Source of the DNA: Candidatus Bipolaricaulis sibiricus
GTDB lineage: Bacteria; Bipolaricaulota; Bipolaricaulia; Bipolaricaulales; Bipolaricaulaceae
Assembly: GCA_004102645.1 (NCBI GenBank)
Contig: CP034928.1
Coordinates: 186,001-250,000, forward strand
Length of the DNA stretch: 64,000 nucleotides
Direction of reading: 5' to 3'
Made by a program: the position numbers and the translations under genes. Shown here piece by piece: positions 8,411 to 13,456 of the stretch (position 1 is its first letter; each line of letters begins with the position of its first letter). A model generated the notes under the pieces. That model was not told where the DNA came from, ran no database searches, and was given only the letters and a program-made list of their open reading frames with translations.

Positions 8411-8440
8411 TCTCTGCGATCTCGGCGCGCTCGGCGGTGA
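8411..8440 (-). repeat. Intergenic micro-repeat, CACCGCCGAG family
   Basis: Read on the minus strand this is TCACCGCCGAGCGCGCCGAG followed by ATCGCAGAG, the longest well-preserved copy of the family. Others are at 727-745, 17161-17190, 17249-17279 and 40371-40400. Confidence 0.5.
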
Positions 8441-8465
8441 GAGCCTCTGAGCCCTTCCCCTTCAA

Positions 8466-8485
8466 CCCTCCCGAGGCCGGGAGGG
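8466..8485 (-). terminator. Hairpin after the C39 peptidase gene
   Basis: CCCTCCC GAGGCC GGGAGGG forms a 7-bp perfect stem with a 6-nt loop, 21-41 nt downstream of the C39 stop. The T-run after it is weak, so it may be a repeat hairpin rather than an efficient intrinsic terminator. Confidence 0.4.
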
Positions 8486-8506
8486 GACAGGGGGAGCGCC
8501 ACGCCG

Positions 8507-9109
8507 TCACGGCAACCTCTCCCGGAGCCGAGCCAGGGCCGCAAGCCGTTCCTCCGCGCGCCGAAGCGCTTCCTGTTGCCGCTCCTGAACCAGGAAAGAC
8601 AGCTCGGGCGGCGGGATCGGGACCAGCACGACCTCGCTGTAGCCTCGCTCATCCACGAAGGTCGAGAACGGGAGGCTGCTCTGCCCCCACGACGGATCGG
8701 CAAGGACGATGTGGTCTCCCACCATCCCCACGCCGACCACGAAGTGCCTCTGCGGTTCGCTGAGGTGGAGGATCACCGGCAGCCCGCCGCGGGCGAAGTA
8801 GTCGGCCAGGGCCTCGGGCGACACTCTATACCCTCGGGTGGGGATGCCCTTGGCTTCCAGGGTTTGCCGGAGGGCGAGCGCGGTGAGGGCCTGTCCGGGC
8901 TTGCGGCCTGCAGCGATCATGAACCCCTCGGCCAGTTCCAGGGTCTCGGCCTCTGTGGTATCAATGCCGTAGTAGTAGGTGAGCAGCGTCGCTACTGCCG
9001 CTGCCCCGCACGTGTACCAGTCCGCCTGCCCCACCACCCCCTCGTAGCGCAGGTCCCGGTGCGCCAGGGGCTGGAACAGGAGCTCCACGAGCAAGAGCAG
9101 TTCCGCCAA
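8507..9109 (-). CDS. Stand-alone C39-family (double-glycine leader) peptidase
   Basis: A 200-residue protein from the TTG at 9109, preceded by an in-frame TAG and an AGGGAGGGG. It has the full C39 triad: oxyanion Gln28 and Cys34 in GQADWYTCGAAAVA, His122 in RHFVVGVGM and Asp138 in VLADPSWG. C39 domains cut bacteriocin leaders after a double-glycine-type motif and are usually fused to an ABC exporter. Here there is no membrane or ATPase domain, only a hydrophobic N-terminus (LLLLVELLFQPLA) that could be a signal or anchor. The C-terminal 35 residues form a charged helix (QERQQEALRRAEERL). It is the only intact copy of three in the cassette array and lies 36 nt after a small membrane protein gene. 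Confidence 0.85.
   Translation of the reverse strand: MAELLLLVELLFQPLAHRDLRYEGVVGQADWYTCGAAAVATLLTYYYGIDTTEAETLELAEGFMIAAGRKPGQALTALALRQTLEAKGIPTRGYRVSPEALADYFARGGLPVILHLSEPQRHFVVGVGMVGDHIVLADPSWGQSSLPFSTFVDERGYSEVVLVPIPPPELSFLVQERQQEALRRAEERLAALARLRERLP
9026..9057 (-). repeat. Cassette seam repeat, copy in intact C39 gene
   Basis: This 32-bp stretch encodes the residues around RDLRYEGVVGQ just before the catalytic Cys of the C39 peptidase. It is identical to 10243-10274 and differs at one base from 11320-11351, where the peptidase reading frame ends at this point. Confidence 0.8.
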
Positions 9110-9145
9110 CTCCCCTCCCTAGCTCGATTCCACTGGCGCTGCCTC

Positions 9146-9517
9146 CTATGCTCCTCCCTTGTCGTGGTTGCCCAAGACGAAGGGGAGCGCGTACAGAACC
9201 CCTATCACGATCAGGCCAACAAACGGCTCAAAGCGCACCAGACCATAGAGCCTCGCCCGCGCCACATCCAACGATGCAGAAGAGAGGAGTAGGAAGAGGA
9301 CTGAAAGGACGCACATCAGGGCCATTCCGACTGAAGCTCGGGCTACGAACGCGATATGCCGGCCCCTTTTCCGGGCCGACTCTGTCAGCCTCCTTCCCGC
9401 CAGCGTTCCGAGCACAGGGACAAGGTAGCCTAACCCGAGGATCATGGACACGTGACGCCACCACTCGCGGCCCTGAAACGCCAGTACAACAAGCGGGGTA
9501 AGCACCAGCCCATGCAA
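9146..9517 (-). CDS. Small multi-membrane-segment protein, cassette 1 (immunity-like position)
   Basis: 123 residues if read from the TTG at 9517; a TGA six codons upstream limits the start. Three to four hydrophobic segments are visible (VLTPLVVLAF, MILGLGYLVPVLGTLAG, VGMALMCVLSVLFLLL, FVGLIVIGVLYALPFVLG), with a basic loop (RRLTESARKRGR) after the second. No family recognised. It lies between a precursor-peptide relic and the C39 gene, the same slot as the membrane proteins at 10372 and 11366, though the three are not obviously similar in sequence. Immunity or export partner is an inference from position only. Confidence 0.55.
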   Translation of the reverse strand: MHGLVLTPLVVLAFQGREWWRHVSMILGLGYLVPVLGTLAGRRLTESARKRGRHIAFVARASVGMALMCVLSVLFLLLSSASLDVARARLYGLVRFEPFVGLIVIGVLYALPFVLGNHDKGGA

Positions 9518-9739
9518 GAAGCCTTCGCAGTGTCACACTAGAACCACCCCTTGTTTATTCTGCTACCAATTATCATAGTGATCATACTGGGTCGCGGCCC
9601 AAAGTCGGTCCTCGGAAGAGAGACCGGGGCAGAAGGTTCCGGCCCCGACGTCACCAGGTTCGCCGCTCCTACTACCAGGCCCATCCTCCTCCGCCTCCCA
9701 AGCCGCCGCCACGCTGTGATAGGCAGGGGAGTCAGCGAC

Positions 9740-9781
9740 GTGAGTCAAACCGATGGCCAAGTGAGTCAAACCGATGGCCAA
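9740..9781 (+). repeat. Exact tandem duplication of a 21-bp unit
   Basis: Two perfect head-to-tail copies of a 21-mer beginning GTGAGTCAAACCG and ending GGCCAA, followed by a partial third (GGTCAAACC). It lies in the 9518-9928 gap, which otherwise shows no credible gene; an AT-rich patch at 9552-9590 could contain a promoter for the minus-strand membrane protein. Confidence 0.85.
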
Positions 9782-9928
9782 GGTCAAACCAGGACCTTTT
9801 GGTTCTGACTAGGTCTCCCGATCGTAGTTGCCAAACGCTAGGAATCCCCGCTGAGACGGATGTTGTTGAGGCGCCGCTGGTGCGTTATGTACCCTGTGGA
9901 CACCCCAACAAAGACGCTCAGGGCGACA

Positions 9929-10097
9929 TCAGGCTGAGCCGGGATATGGTTCATAATACTCACCCACCACCCTTTCGAGTTCGTCATCTGAGTACCTCTT
10001 CGCCTGCAGGAAGTACACGTCCAGCCTGAGCAGACGCGGGAACGAGACCGACCACGGCCGCGAGGGCCACCGCCACCATCTGCGTCCACTTTGGCAT
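9929..10097 (-). pseudogene. Precursor peptide P1, frameshifted relic
   Basis: From the ATG at 10097, with GGGGTGA 5 nt upstream, the frame encodes a signal peptide (MPKWTQMVAVALAAVVGL, cleavage near PASA) nearly identical to those of P2 and P3. It then hits a stop after LPAGEEVLR. In the next frame the DNA continues as YSDDELERVVGEYYEPYPGSA and stops at 9929. That segment aligns to the leaders of P2 and P3 in every key position. A one-base insertion or two-base deletion near 9990 therefore separates signal from leader. The expected core after the leader would be only about nine residues. Its promoter spacing is also collapsed. Confidence 0.65.
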
Positions 10098-10124
10098 CCC
10101 CATCACCCCGTGATGATGGCTCCC

Positions 10125-10147
10125 ATTGTAGCCCCCCCCCCTGTCAA
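10125..10147 (-). promoter_or_regulatory. Decayed promoter of precursor P1
   Basis: On the minus strand TTGACA (10147-10142) and TACAAT (10130-10125) align with the P2 and P3 promoters, but the spacer is only 11 nt and consists largely of a poly-G/C run. That is too short for normal sigma-70-type recognition. Confidence 0.5.
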
Positions 10148-10242
10148 GTCCTTCGCTGGTGGACACTCGTCCCATCCTACGGAAGCTCGCACGGGGAATC
10201 AGTGCACCATCGGCTCTGCCGTGTGCACGCACTTCACACCCT

Positions 10243-10274
10243 CTGCCCCACCACCCCCTCGTAGCGCAGGTCCC
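10243..10274 (-). pseudogene. Truncated C39 peptidase start, cassette 2, with seam repeat
   Basis: The minus strand reads LRDLRYEGVVGQRV and then a stop. The first 11-12 residues match the intact C39 peptidase just before its catalytic Cys, after which similarity ceases. The 32 bp are identical to 9026-9057. It lies downstream of the cassette 2 membrane protein, where a peptidase would be expected. Confidence 0.7.
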
Positions 10275-10371
10275 GCAGAGGAGTACGCCTGTTGGCTGCG
10301 GACCGCCACTGTTACGAGCAAAGACGCTCGCCCCCGGCTTCCGCTGCTGATCGTACCCACTCTCAGGGTCG

Positions 10372-10632
10372 CTACTTCCCCTTCCCTCTTAGGCAGCGCC
10401 CAAGCCCGCGTACAAGGGATACTACCATCCCTCGGTGCAGTGCTGCTATCACAACTGCACTACCTATGTAGACAGCCGGAACCACCGGATCGGCCCAGGC
10501 GGCAAGCCCGGACCGTACCGATTCGGCAACCCCTATCCCTTCCCTTAGGGGTCTGAAGACCACGTGGATGGTGCCAAACATCAGTACTATCCAGCAGACA
10601 GCGCTACCAAGGAACTTCAGCATCGCGCTCAT
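10372..10632 (-). CDS. Small membrane protein, cassette 2 (immunity-like position)
   Basis: 86 residues from the ATG at 10632 (AAGGA 8 nt upstream); a GTG at 10650 would add six residues. Two clear membrane segments (MLKFLGSAVCWIVLMFGTIHVVF and DPVVPAVYIGSAVVIAALHRGMVV) are joined by a polar loop, and the tail is strongly basic (RGLGRCLRGKGK). It begins just after the precursor P2 stop, so the two are probably co-transcribed. No family recognised. Small basic two-segment membrane proteins next to bacteriocin genes are often immunity proteins; this is positional inference. Confidence 0.6.
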   Translation of the reverse strand: MSAMLKFLGSAVCWIVLMFGTIHVVFRPLREGIGVAESVRSGLAAWADPVVPAVYIGSAVVIAALHRGMVVSLVRGLGRCLRGKGK

Positions 10633-10658
10633 CCGGCTATCCTTCAGCACGAGGACGA

Positions 10659-11180
10659 TCAGCGACGCCAGATCCAGTTCCAGGCAGTGGTGACGGCGTT
10701 CTGCACGGGCATCCGTACATGGGTGTGGAGGCCTACATGGATTGTGTGGAGACCCCCGTGGACCTTGTGTGCTGTCTGTATGGCTTTCTCTGCAACTGTG
10801 TCAGCCCCTTTGAACGGTGACAACGCACCGTAAGTGAAGCCCGTCAGCCCAACGATTGAGAGTCGCACCGGATCCAGGGACGATCTGTCTCCCCGTGCGA
10901 TCTCGTACTGTTGTAGCGCCAGATCGCCTGCCACCGCGATTCCGCCAATAACCACTGCCGATGCGAGCCGCTCGACCGCCTCCTTGGCGAGCGGGCCGGC
11001 GTCTCCATCGACGTCGAGAAGCTCTGTATCTGACAGCTCCTCACCATGAGGGAGTACGACCAAGGGCTGTTGCGCCGGAACCGCCTGGGCATAGCCCAGC
11101 TGAGCGAACGCGGGAACGAGACCGACCACAGCCGCGAGGGCCACCGCCACCAACTGCGTCCACCAGGGCGTCCCGATCAC
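10659..11180 (-). CDS. Secreted precursor peptide P2 with double-glycine-type leader
   Basis: 173 residues when read from the GTG at 11180. The start is uncertain: the conserved GGGGGTGA is followed at the P1/P3 start position by ACG instead of ATG (11171). Order: signal peptide (VAVALAAVVGLVPAFA), a short spacer (QLGYAQAVPAQQPLVVLPHG), then the leader EELSDTELLDVDGDA. This matches L-S-x-x-E-L-x-x-V-x-G with Asp where the second glycine normally is. A core of about 110 residues follows, with a Gly/Ala-rich hydrophobic segment (SAVVIGGIAVAGDLAL), a His-rich stretch (HKVHGGLHTIHVGLHTH) and an aromatic end (WNWIWRR). The core resembles neither P1 nor P3. Inferred to be a bacteriocin or signal peptide precursor. 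Confidence 0.62.
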   Translation of the reverse strand: MIGTPWWTQLVAVALAAVVGLVPAFAQLGYAQAVPAQQPLVVLPHGEELSDTELLDVDGDAGPLAKEAVERLASAVVIGGIAVAGDLALQQYEIARGDRSSLDPVRLSIVGLTGFTYGALSPFKGADTVAEKAIQTAHKVHGGLHTIHVGLHTHVRMPVQNAVTTAWNWIWRR

Positions 11181-11201
11181 CCCCTATTAATGATGGCTCC
11201 T

Positions 11202-11231
11202 ATTATAGGCACCTACCCCCCTCTCTGTCAC
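11202..11231 (-). promoter_or_regulatory. Promoter of precursor P2
   Basis: Minus strand GTGACA (11231-11226), an 18-nt spacer and TATAAT (11207-11202), positioned as in the P3 promoter. The -35 differs from consensus in one base. Confidence 0.55.
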
Positions 11232-11319
11232 GTCCTCCGACGATGGACGCTCGTCCCCTCCTACCGAAGCGCGCGCGCGGAATCAGCGCAGCATGGGGTC
11301 TGGCGCGTGCGCATGCCCT

Positions 11320-11388
11320 CTGCCCCACCACCCCCTCGTACCGCAGGTCCCGGTGGGGCACCAGCTCACCGTTTCGGATCAGCCTCAT
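11320..11388 (-). pseudogene. Truncated C39 peptidase start, cassette 3, with seam repeat
   Basis: An ATG at 11388, overlapping the end of the membrane protein gene, begins MRLIRNGELVPHRDLRYEGVVGQ. The last 13 residues match the intact C39 peptidase up to just before its active-site region. The frame then runs into non-homologous sequence that is the upstream region of P2. The seam at 11320-11351 differs from the other two copies at a single base. Confidence 0.7.
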
Positions 11389-11872
11389 CCTCCCGCGCTG
11401 CCCGTTTCCTCCTTCCCCAGCGCGCCGTCAGCTCCGGGAGGACTCCTCCGAGAAACCCGATCGCAATCGTCAATCCGACGAAGGTCGCAATCCATCCTGC
11501 AACTCGCCACCAGACAAGATCAGAGAGCGTGACCTCGCGCGGGATAACCCACAAGAGCATGACCCCAAGGGCTCCCGGAGCGCCAAAGGCCAAGCTCCTG
11601 AGGACGATCGCTCGGGTAGAACGTGGCCGTGCCGGTGCTCGCCCTGGCCATCTTCGCCCCACTGCACGGATGACCACTGCTACGACAGTGCCTGCGATCG
11701 GAGACGCCACTGCCCAGTACAGGACAAGCCGCTGGCTTCTTGCCTCCCCACTCACAGCTGGCAACACGACGACGGACCATACGAACAGCAACACGCTGAG
11801 TGCCAGGGCAAGCACAAGCGTCCGCCACAACTCCTTCGGGGTTCTCACCGTTCTGTCCGAGCGCACATACAT
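11366..11872 (-). CDS. Membrane protein, cassette 3 (immunity-like position)
   Basis: 168 residues from the ATG at 11872, with AGGTGGG 6 nt upstream. Four hydrophobic segments are visible (TLVLALALSVLLFVWSVVVLP; LYWAVASPIAGTVVAVVI; SLAFGAPGALGVMLLWVI; VAGWIATFVGLTIAIGFLGG), followed by a charged cytoplasmic-type tail (RWGRRKRAAREDEADPKR). It follows precursor P3 by 78 nt and precedes the truncated C39 fragment. I do not recognise the family. Its location equals that of the other two small membrane proteins in the array, so self-protection or export of the P3 product is plausible. Confidence 0.6.
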   Translation of the reverse strand: MYVRSDRTVRTPKELWRTLVLALALSVLLFVWSVVVLPAVSGEARSQRLVLYWAVASPIAGTVVAVVIRAVGRRWPGRAPARPRSTRAIVLRSLAFGAPGALGVMLLWVIPREVTLSDLVWWRVAGWIATFVGLTIAIGFLGGVLPELTARWGRRKRAAREDEADPKR

Positions 11873-11950
11873 GAAGGCCCACCTGCCTGCGCTTGTACAA
11901 CCATCATCCGAATCCGCCAGAACAGGCCTGAGTAAGCCCCCTTCATCCGA

Positions 11951-12316
11951 TCATCGGAACCAGCTCAGAACGGTGATCACAGTGCTGATCTGGGAGCCCA
12001 AAGCGAAAGTCCCGGCATAGAGCAGCAATGAACCACCGACTATCATACGGGTGTGCTGAAATCCGGGTTCCCCGTCGAAGAAAGCATCGTAGATCGTCCA
12101 AGCGATCGCATGGGCGAGTCCAAGGCAACCAGCGACGATCCAGTGCCAGAACTCCCCTTCGGCATTGAGGAGGTCTTCCTCTTCCAGTTCGTCGCCAACC
12201 GGCAGAACTACTGAGGAAGAGGGGAGCACCTGAGCGTAACCGAGCGGCGCAAACACGGGAACCAAACCGACCACGGCCGCGAGGGCCACCGCCACCATCT
12301 GCATCCACTTTGACAT
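11951..12316 (-). CDS. Secreted precursor peptide P3 with double-glycine-type leader
   Basis: 121 residues from the ATG at 12316, which has GGGGGTGA 5 nt upstream; an ATG at 12322 would lie too close to it. The signal peptide MSKWMQMVAVALAAVVGL is nearly identical to P1. The leader segment GDELEEEDLLNAEGE has Leu, acidic, Leu and Gly at the double-glycine leader positions, with Glu at -1. The mature part (about 75 residues) begins FWHWIVAGCLGLAHAIAWTIYDAFF. It holds two hydrophobic helices and one Cys, and ends ITVLSWFR. Such small, hydrophobic, Gly/aromatic-rich products resemble class II bacteriocins in style, not in recognisable sequence. It has the best-preserved promoter of the three. 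Confidence 0.65.
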   Translation of the reverse strand: MSKWMQMVAVALAAVVGLVPVFAPLGYAQVLPSSSVVLPVGDELEEEDLLNAEGEFWHWIVAGCLGLAHAIAWTIYDAFFDGEPGFQHTRMIVGGSLLLYAGTFALGSQISTVITVLSWFR

Positions 12317-12345
12317 CCCCATCACCCCCTGTGATGATGGCTCTC

Positions 12346-12376
12346 ATTATAGGCCGCTACCCCCGCTCTCTGTCAA
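12346..12376 (-). promoter_or_regulatory. Promoter of precursor P3
   Basis: Minus strand TTGACA (12376-12371) and TATAAT (12351-12346), both perfect consensus, with a 19-nt spacer. A 29-nt leader follows up to the ATG. Its similarity to the P1 and P2 upstream regions extends from -35 through the signal peptide codons. Confidence 0.65.
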
Positions 12377-12445
12377 ATCCTCGGAGGGGGGCATCCGTCT
12401 CCGCCAGTTGACCTCCGTACGGGGCAATCGGTCAAGCTTGGCCGA

Positions 12446-13078
12446 CTACGGAGCCTGGAGGAAGGCGAGGATCCCGGTGAGGATCCCGGCAGCGATCTTC
12501 TCCTGGTAGGCGGGGTCAAGGAGCTTCACCCGTTCGGCGGGGCAGGACAGGTACCCCACCTCCGCCAGGGCGGTGGGAAGCGCGGTGTGACGGAGGTAGA
12601 GCGTCTGGCGTCGAACCCCGCGGTCGGACGCCCCAGTGGCGGCAACCACCGCCTGCTGCACCGCTGCTGCCAGCCGAAGGCTTTCTGGATCGGCATCTGT
12701 GTCCACCCACGTCTCCACGCCGCACACCCCGGGGTCACGGAAGTAGTTGGCGTGGATTGAGACATACAGCCGCGCCCCCACGGCTTCGGCGAGCCTGAGG
12801 CGCTCCAGGAGCGACGGGTAGGTGTCGGTGGTGCGGGTGAGAACAACCTGGAGCCATGGGACTGCCTCGGCTTTGCGCTGAACGCGGAGCGCAAGGGCAA
12901 GGGTCACGTCCTTCTCCCTAACTCCGGCCACGACCGCCCCGGGATCGTGGCCGCCGTGCCCGGCGTCCACCACAACCACCACCCGCTCGACGGGAACCGG
13001 GGGCACGCTCAGCAGAATCCCCGCTGTGATGACGATGACGAGGCTGAACAGGAGAACAACGACAATGGCCTTCGGCAT
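12446..13078 (-). CDS. N-acetylmuramoyl-L-alanine amidase (Amidase_3 family)
   Basis: 210 residues from the ATG at 13078. The N-terminal segment AIVVVLLFSLVIVITAGILLS is a signal anchor. The catalytic domain has the Zn ligands in VDAGHGGHDPGA (His), the Glu of REKDV and the His of YVSIHANYF, with a second catalytic Glu in TALAEVGYLS. It cleaves the amide between MurNAc and L-Ala of peptidoglycan in the periplasm. It lacks AMIN or LysM targeting domains. It sits 70 nt upstream of the P3 promoter; a link to the peptide cassettes is possible (release of products through the wall) but unsupported. Confidence 0.92.
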   Translation of the reverse strand: MPKAIVVVLLFSLVIVITAGILLSVPPVPVERVVVVVDAGHGGHDPGAVVAGVREKDVTLALALRVQRKAEAVPWLQVVLTRTTDTYPSLLERLRLAEAVGARLYVSIHANYFRDPGVCGVETWVDTDADPESLRLAAAVQQAVVAATGASDRGVRRQTLYLRHTALPTALAEVGYLSCPAERVKLLDPAYQEKIAAGILTGILAFLQAP

Positions 13079-13153
13079 CAGGGGGAGGATACGAGGGGCG
13101 CGGACGGAAGGCGAGGCGGGATGTCTCGTCTTGGCGTCCCTTCTTGGGCTGGC

Positions 13154-13181
13154 TTGACAGCAGGGGCCACCGGGATAAGCT
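13154..13181 (+). promoter_or_regulatory. Promoter of feoAB, near-leaderless
   Basis: A perfect TTGACA (13154-13159), a 16-nt spacer and TAAGCT (13176-13181), with an ATG 5 nt later (13187) and another at 13193. A TGATAATGA at 13187-13195 vaguely resembles half a Fur site; I do not consider it established. Confidence 0.45.
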
Positions 13182-13186
13182 TCGAG

Positions 13187-13456
13187 ATGATAATGAGTTT
13201 CGATCTATCTCTGCCGCTGGCATCGCTCTCCCCCGGTCAGGTGGGACGGTTGGTGGCCGTCCACGGGGGCCATGGCTCCCTGATGCGGCTGCGTCGCCTT
13301 GGCCTCCGGCCTGGAGCCCAGGTGCGTGCCGTTGCCACGGGGAGGTGGGGCGGCCCGGTGCTCGTCGAGGTGAACGGCTGCCGCGTGGCCCTTGGCCGCG
13401 GCCTCGCCCGAAGGATTCTTGTCCAGGTGAACGGGGCTTCTACTCTCACCCAATGA
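13187..13456 (+). CDS. feoA: Ferrous iron transport protein A (FeoA, SH3-like)
   Basis: 89 residues from the ATG at 13187 (87 if from 13193). It has the FeoA pattern: LSPGQVGRLVAVHGGHGSLMRLRRLGLRPGAQVRAV, then GGPVLVEVNGCRVALGRGLARRILV, the small five-stranded SH3-like fold. FeoA is a cytoplasmic partner of FeoB. Its stop overlaps the FeoB start (ATGA), so the two are translationally coupled. The start was chosen on the promoter distance; the preceding 240 bases of open frame are shadow of the divergent amidase. Confidence 0.85.
   Translation: MIMSFDLSLPLASLSPGQVGRLVAVHGGHGSLMRLRRLGLRPGAQVRAVATGRWGGPVLVEVNGCRVALGRGLARRILVQVNGASTLTQ

Noticed and set aside
9740-9781. CRISPR array
   Set aside because: Only two adjacent units without spacers and no cas genes in the window.
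12446-13078. Amidase as part of the peptide cassettes
   Set aside because: It is separated from P3 by the P3 promoter, is not duplicated with the cassettes, and has an ordinary housekeeping architecture.
13184-13205. Fur box before feoA
   Set aside because: Only one half (TGATAAT) matches and the second half has about four of seven positions; it also overlaps the start codons. Not enough to call.
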